A stretch of DNA of 64,000 nt from Rhizobium sp. TH2 (GTDB lineage Bacteria > Pseudomonadota > Alphaproteobacteria > Rhizobiales > Rhizobiaceae): assembly GCF_024707525.1 (NCBI RefSeq), contig NZ_CP062231.1, forward strand, positions 3,906,001-3,970,000. The letters run 5' to 3'. Shown in pieces: positions 18,132-29,422 of the stretch (position 1 is the first letter of the stretch; every line of letters begins with the position of its first letter). A program made the position numbers and the translations under genes. The notes under the pieces were generated by a model. The model was not told the DNA's origin, did no database searches, and was given only the letters and a program-made list of their open reading frames with translations.

Positions 18132-18974
18132 ATGATCGTCGATACACATCTGCATATCGTGGACCAGAACGCGCTCAGCTATCCATGGCTGGCCGGCGCC
18201 GGCGCGCTCAACCGCAATTCCTCCTATGATGAATATGCGAGCGAGGCGAAGAAGCTGGGCATTATCGCATCGATGCATATGGAAGTGGATGTAGCCGAGA
18301 GCGATATCGAGAAAGAAACGGCTTACGTGACCGGGATCGCCGCGCGGCCAGGCAGCATGCTCGTCGGCGCCATCGCCGCCTGCCGGCCGGAAAACAAGGA
18401 CTTCCCAGCCTACCTCGAACGCACCCTGGAGAAGAAGCGCGTCAAGGGCTTCCGCCGCATCCTGCATGAATCGCCGGATGAACTCTCCGTGCAGCCGCTG
18501 TTTCGTGAGAACCTCTCGCGCCTGGCGGGCACGGGCCTCACCTTCGATCTCTGCGTCCTGCCGCGCCAGCACGAAAAGGCGATTGCGCTGATCGATCTCA
18601 ATCCTGATATCCAGTTCATCCTCGACCATTGCGGCGTGCCCAACATCAAGGGCGATGAATATGCCGGCTGGGCGAAGACCATGACCGAAATCGCCAAGCG
18701 CCCCAACGTGGTCGGCAAACTCTCCGGCATCGTCGCCTATACCGATACCGCCAACTGGACGCTCGAAACCATCCGCCCCTATGCGGAACATACGATTTCA
18801 AGCTTCGGCTTCGACCGCATGGTCTGGGGCAGCGACTGGCCGGTCTGTACGCTTGCCGGCAGCCTCTCGACCTGGGTCGGCGCGACCTACGCGCTGCTGG
18901 AGGGGGTGAGCAAAGAGGAGAAGGCAAAGCTGCTGAGTGGCAATGCGATCAAGCTGTGGGGGCTAAAAATCTGA
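18132..18974 (+). CDS. Amidohydrolase-family lactonase, likely L-fuconolactonase
   Basis: This 280-residue metal-dependent TIM-barrel hydrolase (COG3618 type) has the N-terminal HxH in VDTHLHIVD (His6, His8), a conserved FILDHCGVPN and the terminal metal aspartate in VWGSDWPVC. The frame is open from 18063, but TAGGAGGAATACCG precedes the ATG at 18132. Characterised relatives hydrolyse L-fucono-1,5-lactone or L-rhamnonolactone. The fuconate dehydratase close by makes L-fuconolactone the best guess. The gene follows the IclR regulator by 85 bp and has an operator-like word upstream. Confidence 0.82.
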   Translation: MIVDTHLHIVDQNALSYPWLAGAGALNRNSSYDEYASEAKKLGIIASMHMEVDVAESDIEKETAYVTGIAARPGSMLVGAIAACRPENKDFPAYLERTLEKKRVKGFRRILHESPDELSVQPLFRENLSRLAGTGLTFDLCVLPRQHEKAIALIDLNPDIQFILDHCGVPNIKGDEYAGWAKTMTEIAKRPNVVGKLSGIVAYTDTANWTLETIRPYAEHTISSFGFDRMVWGSDWPVCTLAGSLSTWVGATYALLEGVSKEEKAKLLSGNAIKLWGLKI

Positions 18975-19066
18975 AGAAGAATGAACGGCGATCGCCGGGG
19001 CTCAACCGGCCGATAGACGAACTAAGCATTTTGCCATGAATACCAGCTCGCACCACAGGGAATACC

Positions 19067-20245
19067 ATGCCGACAATTACCGATGACCGTACCACGACGC
19101 AGACCGTTGCCGGAACGACTGGATTAACGCTTACGCGCAAGGGCAGTATCAAAATCAATGGTTCAGATGACAACGTGTTTGGCATTTCAGTGGCAACTGG
19201 CGCCACTGGCAATAATGTCATCGTAAACGGTCTCATCCATGCGACGAATTCGGAAGGCGGGACAGCCGTCGGCATTTGGTCCGGCGGCGATAATTTCAGG
19301 CTCAACATTGGAAAGTCTGGAGAAGTTCAAGGTAACGACGGTATTGTCACGAATGAAAAGACCTACATTTTGAATTCCGGCCATATCATCGGGTTGGACG
19401 GCGACGGCGTTGTTGCCAATGGCTTTGTCAAGCTCGAGAACGACGGGTCTATTCGTGGAGTTCATGCGGTAAGTTTGGCCCATAAAGCGAACGTCTATAA
19501 TTATGGTGACATAACAGGAAGCGATATCGGAATTCTGGGCTCTAATAGTTATCGCCATGCGATCGAAAATGAAGGCACGATCAAGGGCATGGGCTCGGCG
19601 GCAATTCAAACGGGCATCGGCGATGATCGCATACGCAACGCCGGAAAGATCATCGGCGACATCTCGACGGGAGACGGCGAAGACAGGATCCATATTTTCA
19701 AAGGGTCCATACAAGGCAACATCATCACGGGCGCTGGGGATGATAGGCTCATCATCAACAGCAACAAATTCACACTTATAGAAGAAAACGGAGGCGGCTT
19801 CGAGGAGGTCTACTCAAAGGTGAGCTATGCCCTGCCAGACTATGTCGAAACCCTCCGTTTGCTTGGAGCGAAGAACATCAACGCCACCGGCAGCGAAAAT
19901 GGGAACAACTACATTTACGGCAACAGGGGCGACAATGTCCTCAATGGGCTCGGCGGTCACAACGAGCTTTTCGGGTTGGGTGGCACAGATACGCTGATTG
20001 GTGGAGACGACTACGACCTGTTCGGTATCGGTAAGTTCTATGGTCGCGATACAGTCGAAAATTATCAGGACGGCACGGACCAGATCGACATTAAGTATAT
20101 AGGCTCGGACAATTTCGAAGAGCTGAAATCGCACATCAAGGATCATGGCAACGACACATGGATAGAATTCAACAATAACGTATTGATCTTGAAGGGTGTC
20201 GATCACAACGTGCTCGATGAAAGCGACTTTCTGTTCGACTATTGA
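19067..20245 (+). CDS. RTX-type calcium-binding protein, probably secreted
   Basis: This 392-residue protein has no N-terminal signal peptide. It contains many G/N/D-rich strand-turn repeats in the first 250 residues, as in a beta-helix. A short RTX beta-roll at about 285-330 (GNRGDNVLNGLGG, HNELFGLGG, TDTLIGGDDYD) is followed by the typical acidic, aromatic C-terminal tail. Such proteins are exported by type I systems through an uncleaved C-terminal signal. No ABC/HlyD pair is present in the window, so any exporter must be elsewhere. Base composition is lower in GC than neighbouring genes, suggesting a mobile history. Function is unknown. Confidence 0.72.
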   Translation: MPTITDDRTTTQTVAGTTGLTLTRKGSIKINGSDDNVFGISVATGATGNNVIVNGLIHATNSEGGTAVGIWSGGDNFRLNIGKSGEVQGNDGIVTNEKTYILNSGHIIGLDGDGVVANGFVKLENDGSIRGVHAVSLAHKANVYNYGDITGSDIGILGSNSYRHAIENEGTIKGMGSAAIQTGIGDDRIRNAGKIIGDISTGDGEDRIHIFKGSIQGNIITGAGDDRLIINSNKFTLIEENGGGFEEVYSKVSYALPDYVETLRLLGAKNINATGSENGNNYIYGNRGDNVLNGLGGHNELFGLGGTDTLIGGDDYDLFGIGKFYGRDTVENYQDGTDQIDIKYIGSDNFEELKSHIKDHGNDTWIEFNNNVLILKGVDHNVLDESDFLFDY

Positions 20246-20265
20246 TGCCGCCCTGATGCGCCTCT

Positions 20266-20721
20266 CTACTCCGCTTCCCTATAAATCGCCGCCGCGTAAA
20301 GCTCATCCTGCGATCGCGCCTTCCGGATCATCTGTTGCACCGCCGGATTGCGAAGCTGACGGGAAATGGCGGCCAGGCAGGTCAGCTTTTCGGTGTTCTT
20401 CTCGGGAGGATTGAAGAAAAGGCAGACGATATCGACCGGCAGGTCGTCGATCGCTTCGAAATCGACGGGCTGCGTGAGGCTCGCGAGCAGGATGAAAGGC
20501 GCGTTTATCTCGGTCAGCGACGCATGCGGCATGGCGATGCCGCCGCCGGTGCCGGTGGAACCCAGAGCTTCGCGGGCGAGCAGCCGGGAGAGCAGCATAT
20601 TGGGATCAAGCTGCAGCTCTTCTGCCGCGCGGGTGCAAAGCGTCGTCAGAAGCTCTCGCTTCGTTCTTGCCGAAAGCCCCGCCAGCATGTGCTCGGGGCG
20701 GAATAGTTTGTCGATTTTCAT
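20266..20721 (-). CDS. ptsN: EIIA-Ntr-type PTS regulatory protein
   Basis: This 151-residue protein is a fructose/nitrogen-type EIIA domain with the phosphorylatable His66 in GGIAMPHASLTEI. It lies 15 bp after kdpE at the end of the kdp operon. EIIA-Ntr is known to bind KdpD and modulate potassium-uptake gene expression, which suits this location. Because rhizobia usually also carry a ptsN near rpoN, this is probably a second, kdp-dedicated copy; that inference needs the rest of the genome. It converges with the RTX gene, leaving 20 bp. Confidence 0.82.
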   Translation of the reverse strand: MKIDKLFRPEHMLAGLSARTKRELLTTLCTRAAEELQLDPNMLLSRLLAREALGSTGTGGGIAMPHASLTEINAPFILLASLTQPVDFEAIDDLPVDIVCLFFNPPEKNTEKLTCLAAISRQLRNPAVQQMIRKARSQDELYAAAIYREAE

Positions 20722-20736
20722 GGATATTCTCTTGGA

Positions 20737-21435
20737 TTAAGCCTGCTCGCCTTCGCGCAGCCGGTAGCCGACGCCGGTCTCGGTCAGCAGGTATTCCGGC
20801 TGGTCCGGATGCTTCTCGATTTTCTGGCGAAGCTGGCGCATGTAAACGCGGAGATACTGGACATCGGTGGAGCCGTTCCAAACCTGGTCGAGCAGGTAGC
20901 GGTGGGTCAGCACCTTGCCGGCATGCTGGACCATGACGCGGAGGATGTCATATTCCTTGGGCGAGAGCTTGATGTCCTTGTCGCCGATGCGGACGATCCG
21001 TTTCACCAGATCGACCGAGAGATCGCCCGTGCGGAATACCGGTCGCTCGCCCTGCTGCGCGAGCCGGTGGCGAAGTGCCACGCGGATGCGGGCGCCGAGC
21101 TCGTTCATGCCGAACGGCTTGGTGACATAATCGTCGGCGCCGAGTTCCAGAGCCTCGACGATTCCCTTCTCGTCCGTGCGGCTGGAGAGAATGATGATGG
21201 GCAATTCCAGCGCTTCGCTTCGCCACTGCCGCAAAGCATCATGCCCGCTGATGCCGGGCAGGCCGAGATCGAGCAGGATGAGATCGGGCATGTCCTTGGC
21301 CATTTCCTCGATCGCGAATTTCACGCTCGGCGCCTCGATCACCTGATAGCCCTGGGCCGTCAGGCCGACGCGCAGCAGCTTGCGGATCGGCGGTTCGTCA
21401 TCGACCACCAGGATTTTCACTGACGTCGTCGTCAT
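20737..21435 (-). CDS. kdpE: Potassium-responsive response regulator
   Basis: This 232-residue OmpR-type regulator has a receiver domain (acidic DDE near residue 11-13, phosphoacceptor Asp in LILLDLGLPGISG, Lys in VTKPFG). Its winged-helix DNA-binding domain contains YDILRVMVQHAGKVLTHRYLL and the terminal TETGVGYRLRE. It activates kdpFABC on potassium limitation. Its start overlaps the kdpD stop by 4 bp (ATGA), so the two are coupled. Confidence 0.95.
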   Translation of the reverse strand: MTTTSVKILVVDDEPPIRKLLRVGLTAQGYQVIEAPSVKFAIEEMAKDMPDLILLDLGLPGISGHDALRQWRSEALELPIIILSSRTDEKGIVEALELGADDYVTKPFGMNELGARIRVALRHRLAQQGERPVFRTGDLSVDLVKRIVRIGDKDIKLSPKEYDILRVMVQHAGKVLTHRYLLDQVWNGSTDVQYLRVYMRQLRQKIEKHPDQPEYLLTETGVGYRLREGEQA

Positions 21436-24137
21436 TCAAGGTCTCCAATATCCGTCTGTCCTATCGGCACCGGCAGCGTGATCGTGAAGACCGCCCCTCG
21501 CCCGCCGGGCCTGTTGCCGGCGGCAATCCTGCCGCCCATCGCCTCGGTGAAGCCGCGCGATATCGACAGGCCCAATCCCGTGCCGGCGCGCACCGTGTCG
21601 CCCTTGCGCACTCGGTAGAAACTGTCGAAGACCCGCTCCAGGTCCTCTGGTGGAATGCCGGGCCCCTCGTCCGTGATTTCCAATATGACGGATTGGCTCT
21701 CGCCGCGCGCAGCTATGTGGATCGTCGTGTCCTCGGGCGCATATTTGGCGGCATTGTCGATGAGATTGAACAGCACCTGCTCGAACAGCACCGGATCCAC
21801 CCGTACCATCGGCAGGTCCGATGGCACATCCATCTCGGTACGATGATGCGCCGTGATCTTGGCAGCCCGGCCGAGCGCGGTGCCGACGATGTCGCCGACA
21901 TAATGCAGCGCGGAGTTCGGCTGCATGGCGCCGGATTCGATGCGGGTCATGTCCAGTAGATTGACGATGAACCGGTTGAGACGCTCGGATTCATCGACAA
22001 CGGTGCCGATCAGTTCCAGTTGCGCATCCTTGTCGAGAACCTCGGCATATTCGCGCATCGTGCCGGCGGCACCGAGGATCGCCGCGAGCGGCGTCTTCAG
22101 GTCGTGCGAGATCGAGGTCAGGAGCGCGGTGCGCAGCCTGTCGGTCTCGACCGCGAGCTTGGCCTTGTCCTCATCCGCGACGAGTTGGACGCGCTCGATA
22201 GCTATCGCCGCTTGATCAGAGAGCGCTTCCAACAGCCGTTGCTGGTCGGTGTTGAGCAGCGGTCCCTGCCGGTCGTTGTCGAGCCCGATCACGCCCACCG
22301 CCTTGCGGCTGGTGCGGAGCGGCAGATAAAGCCGCTTTGCGCCCGGCAGCGTATCGGCCGCCCGGCCGGCGGGGCGATTGTGCTCCCAGGCCCAGCGCGC
22401 CGCGGCGATATCGGCATCGACCAGCGTATCGTCCGGCGGATAGCCGGCGCGCACGACGATCGTATCGTCTTGCGGCAGAAGGATCACGACGCGCAGTTTC
22501 AGCATCGACGCGATCTGGAAAGCGGTTGCCCACAGCACGTCGTCCAGCGTGCCGGTGCCGGCAAGTTTCTTGGAGAAGAGATAAAGATCTTCCGCCGTCC
22601 GCGCGCGCTGCCGGGCGGCAGCGGCCTGTCTCTGCACCGCGGCCGTGAGGTTGCTGGCGATCACCGCGACCAGGAGAAAGAAGGCCAGTGCCACGATGCT
22701 CTCGGGATCGCGGACAGTGAACGTATAGCGTGGCTCGAGGAAGAAGAAATTGAAGCAGAGTGCGCCGAGAACGCTGGCGAAAAGCCCCGGCCAGAGCCCC
22801 GAACGCACGGCCGTCGCCAGCACCGCCATCAGGAACACGAGCGCCAGATTCTGGACGTCGAGGATCTCGTCGAGCAGGACGCCGGCGCCGAGCGCGAGCG
22901 CCACGAGAAGAGCGCCGACAGCGAACGGCATGAACCGGAACTGGCTCGGCAGCGGCGCCGCTTCGACGCCGCGCCGTGGTTCATTCTCCTCGCGCCGGGT
23001 GGAAATCACATGCACGCTGATCTCGCCGGCATAACGGATCAGCGCATGCGTGACCGAGCCCTGCACCAGTTCGCGCCACAGCGGTTTCTTCGGCTTGCCG
23101 ACGATGATCTGGGTATAGTTGTTGGCGGTCGCGTATTGAATGATATCGGCCGCCACGTTCTGGCCGGGCAGGATGACCGCCTCGCCGCCCAGTTGCTCCG
23201 CCAGCCGCATGCTCGCGGCCAGTCGGTCCTTGTCGGCCTCGCTTATCGCTGCGAGCCGGGGCGTCTCGATGGACAGCACCGCCCAAGGCGCGCGCAGGCG
23301 GTCGGCGAGCCGCTTGGCCTGCCGCACCAGCGCCGAGCCATTCTCCCCGTGATCGATGCAGACCAGCACCCGGTCTCCCGCCGGCCACGGCCCGGAGATC
23401 GCATGCGCCTGCATGTGGTTGAGCAACTGGTCATCGACGCGCTGGGCCGTGCGGCGCAGTGCCAGTTCGCGCAGCGCCGTCAGGTTGCCGGGCGAGAAGT
23501 AGTTATCGACGGCGCGCTCGGCGGTTTTCGGGATATAGACCTTGCCGTCCCTGAGCCTCTTGATCAGGTCGTCCGGCGTGATGTCGATGATCTCGATGTC
23601 GTCGGCGCGGTCGATGATCGAATCGGGCACCGTTTCGCGGACGGTGATGCGGGTGATCTGCGCCACCACATCATTGAGGCTCTCGACATGCTGGATGTTG
23701 AGCGTCGAATAGACATCGATGCCCTGGGCCAGCAGTTCCTGCACATCGAGATAGCGCTTCGGATGGCGGCTGCCCGGCGCATTGGTATGGGCCAGTTCAT
23801 CGACCAGCACCAGGCCGGGGCGGCGCGCGAGAATGGCGTCGATATCCATCTCTTCCAGGCCGCGGCCCTTATAGTCCACTATCCGGCGCGGCACGACTTC
23901 GAGCCCCTCGACCAGCGCCTGGGTTTCGCGCCGACCGTGCGTCTCGACGATGCCGACCACCACATCCACGCCATCGGCCTTGCGGGCATGGCCGGACAGC
24001 AGCATTTCATAGGTCTTGCCGACGCCGGGCGCCGCTCCAAGAAAGATCTTGAAGCGGCCACGTGTTTCCCGTTCGGCATGTTCGAGCAAGGCGTCCGGAT
24101 TGGGCCTGGTACCTTGCTCACTTCTATCGTCAGGCAT
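21432..24137 (-). CDS. kdpD: Potassium sensor histidine kinase
   Basis: This 901-residue kinase has the full KdpD layout. The N-terminal KdpD domain carries the Walker A motif GAAPGVGKT (34-42) and VLVDELAHTNAPGS. A universal-stress-like domain covers about 245-375, four clustered membrane helices about 400-500, a GAF domain about 530-650, the HisKA box SISHDLKTPLAAILG near 675, and a HATPase domain ends the protein (DNAAKYAPEDT, DEGPGIPPEDL, GTGLGLSI). It senses low potassium or turgor and phosphorylates KdpE. KdpC lies 30 bp upstream. Confidence 0.96.
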   Translation of the reverse strand: MPDDRSEQGTRPNPDALLEHAERETRGRFKIFLGAAPGVGKTYEMLLSGHARKADGVDVVVGIVETHGRRETQALVEGLEVVPRRIVDYKGRGLEEMDIDAILARRPGLVLVDELAHTNAPGSRHPKRYLDVQELLAQGIDVYSTLNIQHVESLNDVVAQITRITVRETVPDSIIDRADDIEIIDITPDDLIKRLRDGKVYIPKTAERAVDNYFSPGNLTALRELALRRTAQRVDDQLLNHMQAHAISGPWPAGDRVLVCIDHGENGSALVRQAKRLADRLRAPWAVLSIETPRLAAISEADKDRLAASMRLAEQLGGEAVILPGQNVAADIIQYATANNYTQIIVGKPKKPLWRELVQGSVTHALIRYAGEISVHVISTRREENEPRRGVEAAPLPSQFRFMPFAVGALLVALALGAGVLLDEILDVQNLALVFLMAVLATAVRSGLWPGLFASVLGALCFNFFFLEPRYTFTVRDPESIVALAFFLLVAVIASNLTAAVQRQAAAARQRARTAEDLYLFSKKLAGTGTLDDVLWATAFQIASMLKLRVVILLPQDDTIVVRAGYPPDDTLVDADIAAARWAWEHNRPAGRAADTLPGAKRLYLPLRTSRKAVGVIGLDNDRQGPLLNTDQQRLLEALSDQAAIAIERVQLVADEDKAKLAVETDRLRTALLTSISHDLKTPLAAILGAAGTMREYAEVLDKDAQLELIGTVVDESERLNRFIVNLLDMTRIESGAMQPNSALHYVGDIVGTALGRAAKITAHHRTEMDVPSDLPMVRVDPVLFEQVLFNLIDNAAKYAPEDTTIHIAARGESQSVILEITDEGPGIPPEDLERVFDSFYRVRKGDTVRAGTGLGLSISRGFTEAMGGRIAAGNRPGGRGAVFTITLPVPIGQTDIGDLE

Positions 24138-24167
24138 GCGTCAATTCCCGTCGCGCATTCACACCAA

Positions 24168-24737
24168 TCAGCTGGACGCCAATGAATCCAGCGCGATGTT
24201 GAGCTTGAGCACGTTTACCACAGATTCCCCGAACAGGCCGACCTCCCGGCCTTCGACATGCTGCTCGACCAGCGTGCGGAGCTTTGCCTCGTCCACGCCG
24301 CGCGCCTTGGCGATGCGCGGCAACTGGAAATAGGCTGCTTCCGGCGAGATGTGCGGGTCGAGGCCGCTGCCCGACGTGGTCACGAGGTCCATCGGCACCG
24401 GCGCGGTGGGGTTCTCGGCCCTCAGCTTCTCGATGTCGGCTTTCATCCGGTCGAGCAATTTCGGGTTGTTCGGGGCGAGGTTGCTGCCGCTTGAGCTTGC
24501 GGCATTGTAGCCGTCGCCGGCGGCCGAGGGACGGCCGTGGAAATACTTGTCCGAGGCGAACATCTGGCCGATCAGTTGTGAGCCGATCACCTTGCCGTCC
24601 TTCTCGATCAGGCTGCCATTGGCTTGGGTTGGAAAGATCGCCTGCGACAGGCCGGTCATGGCGAGCGGATAGGCGAGTCCGAGGAAGGCGGTGAAGAAGA
24701 CGATCATAACGATCGCGGGTCTGAGTTGTTTCAACAT
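24168..24737 (-). CDS. kdpC: Potassium-transporting ATPase subunit C
   Basis: This 189-residue single-pass membrane protein has the N-terminal helix [20 protein letters not shown] and the conserved [19 protein letters not shown]. It stabilises the KdpFABC complex and helps ATP binding by KdpB. Spacing to kdpB is 12 bp. Confidence 0.95.
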   Translation of the reverse strand: MLKQLRPAIVMIVFFTAFLGLAYPLAMTGLSQAIFPTQANGSLIEKDGKVIGSQLIGQMFASDKYFHGRPSAAGDGYNAASSSGSNLAPNNPKLLDRMKADIEKLRAENPTAPVPMDLVTTSGSGLDPHISPEAAYFQLPRIAKARGVDEAKLRTLVEQHVEGREVGLFGESVVNVLKLNIALDSLASS

Positions 24738-24749
24738 GGTTCGAGTTCC

Positions 24750-26810
<2,061 letters not shown>

Positions 26811-26829
26811 AGTCTTGAGACTCCGGGAA

Positions 26830-28533
26830 TTAGAATGTCTGTCCGAGCGCCGTGGCGAGATGCTCGACGATCGGACCGACGGCGAGCGCCGGGAAGAAGG
26901 TGAGGCCGCCGACGATCAGGATCACGCCGAAGAGCAGGCCGACGAACAGCGTGCCATCGGTCGGGAAGGTGCCTGATGAAGCGGGCACGGTCTTCTTCGC
27001 GGCGAGCGAGCCTGCAATGGCGAGTGCCGGAATGATCACCAGGAACCGGCCCATGAACATCGCGATGCCGAGCGTGACGTTGTACCAGGGCGTGTTGCCG
27101 GTCAGGCCGCCAAAGGCGGAACCGTTGTTGGCCGCGGCCGACGTATAGGCATAGAGGATTTCGGAGAACCCTCTCGGGCCGGGATTGGCGATCGATGCGA
27201 CGGCCGAGGGCATGACGACGCTGATCGCGGTGAAGGTGAGCATGGCGAGCGGCAGGCAGAGCACTGCGAGCATGGCCATCTTCACCTCCTTCGCCTCGAT
27301 CTTCTTGCCGAGATATTCCGGCGTGCGGCCGACCATCAGGCCGGCGACGAAGACTGTGATCACGACGAACATCACGATGCCATAGAAGCCCGCGCCGACG
27401 CCGCCGATGATGACTTCGCCGAGTTGCATGTTGATGAGCGGGATCATGCCGCCGAGTGCGGTGAAACTGTCATGCATGGCATTGACCGCGCCGCAGGATG
27501 CGGCGGTGGTGATGACGGCGAACAGCGAAGAGAGCACGATGCCGAAGCGGACTTCCTTGCCTTCCATGTTGGCACCATCGATACCGAGAGCGTGAACCAG
27601 CGGATTGCCCGCAGCTTCCGCCCAGTAGGTGACGACGACGCCGGCGACGAAGAGCAGACCCATCGTGGCGAAGATCGCCCAGCCCTGCTTCTGGTTGCCG
27701 ACCATGCGGCCGAAAACGTTGGTCAATGCCGCACCGATCGCGAAGATCGAAACCATCTGGATGAGGTTCGAGATCGCATCGGGATTTTCGAAGGGATGGG
27801 CGGAATTGGCATTGAAGAAGCCGCCGCCATTGGTGCCGAGCATCTTGATGGCGAGCTGCGAGGCGACCGGGCCGACCGCGATGGTCTGCTGAGCGCCTTC
27901 AAGCGTGGTGGCATTGATGTAAGCACCGAGGGTCTGGGGCACGCCGAGATAGACATAGACCAGCGTCAGCACGATTGAGAGCGGCAGCAGGACATAGAGA
28001 TTGGCGCGGGTCATATCGACCCAGAAATTGCCCACCGATTTGCCCGATGCCCTGGAGAAGCCGCGGATCAGCGCGATCGAGATCGCGATGCCGGTCGCTG
28101 CGGACAGGAAGTTCTGTACCGTGAGGCCCATCATCTGCACCAGGTAGGACATGGTGCTTTCGCCGCCATAGTTCTGCCAGTTGGTGTTGGTGACGAAGCT
28201 GATCGCGGTGTTGAATGTGAGCTCGGGTGGCACCGCCACCATGCCGGCCGGGTTGAGCGGAAGCGCTCCCTGCAGCCGCATCATGAGATAGAGCAGGATG
28301 AAGCCGGCGAGATTGAAGAGCAGCATCGCCACGGCATAGGCTGTCCAATGCTGCTCGTCCTTCTCATTTGCCCCGGCGAGCTTGTAGATGAGCCTCTCGA
28401 AGGGCGAGAGGATGGGCGACAGAAATGTCCGTTCGCCTGTGAAGACGCGCGTCATGTAGAAGCCGAGCGGTTTGACGAGGGCAATGACGATCCCGCAGAA
28501 AATAAGGATCTGTATCCATCCGTTGAGGTTCAT
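26830..28533 (-). CDS. kdpA: Potassium-transporting ATPase subunit A
   Basis: This 567-residue channel-like subunit of the KdpFABC complex has about ten hydrophobic segments. Selectivity-filter-like segments typical of the family are visible, such as [49 protein letters not shown] and the region containing NNGSAFGGL. It selects potassium for transport energised by KdpB. Confidence 0.97.
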   Translation of the reverse strand: MNLNGWIQILIFCGIVIALVKPLGFYMTRVFTGERTFLSPILSPFERLIYKLAGANEKDEQHWTAYAVAMLLFNLAGFILLYLMMRLQGALPLNPAGMVAVPPELTFNTAISFVTNTNWQNYGGESTMSYLVQMMGLTVQNFLSAATGIAISIALIRGFSRASGKSVGNFWVDMTRANLYVLLPLSIVLTLVYVYLGVPQTLGAYINATTLEGAQQTIAVGPVASQLAIKMLGTNGGGFFNANSAHPFENPDAISNLIQMVSIFAIGAALTNVFGRMVGNQKQGWAIFATMGLLFVAGVVVTYWAEAAGNPLVHALGIDGANMEGKEVRFGIVLSSLFAVITTAASCGAVNAMHDSFTALGGMIPLINMQLGEVIIGGVGAGFYGIVMFVVITVFVAGLMVGRTPEYLGKKIEAKEVKMAMLAVLCLPLAMLTFTAISVVMPSAVASIANPGPRGFSEILYAYTSAAANNGSAFGGLTGNTPWYNVTLGIAMFMGRFLVIIPALAIAGSLAAKKTVPASSGTFPTDGTLFVGLLFGVILIVGGLTFFPALAVGPIVEHLATALGQTF

Positions 28534-28563
28534 GTTGGTTGCTTTCGAAATTTGACAGGCGGC

Positions 28564-28653
28564 TCAGAAGCGTTCGGGACGCACGAGCGCATAGGTCAGG
28601 TAAACGAGCAGGAAGAGCGTCGTCGCGCCTGCGAGCATGTAGTCGATCAGCAT
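28564..28653 (-). CDS. kdpF: Potassium-transporting ATPase subunit F
   Basis: This 29-residue single-helix peptide (MLIDYMLAGATTLFLLVYLT then YALVRPERF) has the length, central hydrophobic stretch and Y-x-L-x-x-P-E-R-F ending typical of KdpF. KdpF stabilises the KdpABC complex in the membrane. It lies 30 bp before kdpA and has GAGGAGGCGGGA immediately upstream. Confidence 0.9.
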   Translation of the reverse strand: MLIDYMLAGATTLFLLVYLTYALVRPERF

Positions 28654-28663
28654 TCCCGCCTCC

Positions 28664-28744
28664 TCAAATGTCGTTGCAGATTTTGGTGTAGGCGAAGGCC
28701 AGCGCGAAAAGCGCGATTGCGCCGCCCACAAGTACGATGTCCAT
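28664..28744 (-). CDS. 26-residue membrane peptide heading the kdp operon
   Basis: A 27-codon ORF encodes MDIVLVGGAIALFALAFAYT followed by KICNDI: one hydrophobic helix with a short charged tail. The ATG is preceded by AGGAGTGACCG, and the stop is 10 bp before the kdpF start. It resembles, as I recall, tiny unnamed peptides seen before kdpF in other proteobacteria. Position, ribosome site and transmembrane character support a real gene that may be an additional Kdp complex peptide or a leader peptide. No function is established here. Confidence 0.65.
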   Translation of the reverse strand: MDIVLVGGAIALFALAFAYTKICNDI

Positions 28745-29080
28745 ATCGGTCACTCCTGTTTGAAAGCCGAGTTCTGGTGTTGCCCGCGAAGGCCCGCGTC
28801 TTTGACAAGGAGATCAGGTGTGCCTGACGGCAAAGCGAGATGACCCGCGGTCTTCCGGTATCGGAACTCATATGCTCCCGAACCCCATTAAGGTTCGAGA
28901 TTGCCGGCCTGGGAAAGATATAAAAATCCTATAGGTGAAACGCCGGCGGGCGTTCGCGGAGCCATCGGCGCATAAGGAAATCCTGATGGTTTCTTTACAT
29001 CTTTGCACCGGCATCCCAATCGAAAGCCTATGCGATAAGGGCTACCTTTCTCATGACATCAACTGCGATGAGTGAGAGCC
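28745..29080. promoter_or_regulatory. Upstream region of the kdp operon
   Basis: This 336-bp gap separates the leftward kdp operon from a rightward small gene. It contains a tandem CTTTACAT CTTTGCAC (28993-29008), a T-rich direct repeat of the kind KdpE recognises, and an AT-rich stretch around 28917-28936 (AAAGATATAAAAATCCTATA) that could hold the promoter. No protein gene was recognised inside it. Assignment of the KdpE site is tentative. Confidence 0.35.
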
Positions 29081-29302
29081 ATGAACAATCCGCGAAACGC
29101 CAGCTTGCCGTCGACGACCGCCCGGCTCGCCTTTGTCTATCACCTGATCAGCCGCAGCCTGGGCAGGCAGCAACAATCCGGCAAGCAGCAGGCAACCAAC
29201 GGGCATTCGTTGTTTTCAGCCATCCTGATCGTCGGCTTCATGACGGTGGGAACGATCTTCGCGATCAGCCTGCTGCAATTGCTGTTCGCGGCGGCGAATT
29301 GA
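29081..29302 (+). CDS. Small single-helix membrane protein, unknown
   Basis: A 73-residue ORF has a basic, polar N-terminus (about 1-42) and one strong C-terminal membrane helix, LFSAILIVGFMTVGTIFAIS, followed by LLQLLF. A GTG nine bases upstream (29072) is an alternative start with GATGAGT nearby. The predicted helix and GC-rich codon bias support a real gene, but I do not recognise the family. It is transcribed away from the kdp operon. Confidence 0.5.
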   Translation: MNNPRNASLPSTTARLAFVYHLISRSLGRQQQSGKQQATNGHSLFSAILIVGFMTVGTIFAISLLQLLFAAAN

Positions 29303-29422
29303 GGCATTGGGATCGCCGAGGTTTATTGAACCCGGCTCTTCATTCCTGGAAAATCTCTAGGGCGCGTCGATTAGATTCTGCGATACCAAGGTCGGCACAG
29401 TAGCCTGCCGAGAACGAGATGC

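Noticed and set aside
22020..24185. 721-codon plus-strand ORF opposite kdpD
   Set aside because: Antisense shadow of a complete KdpD with all domains; composition rich in R, H and D as expected for a shadow frame.
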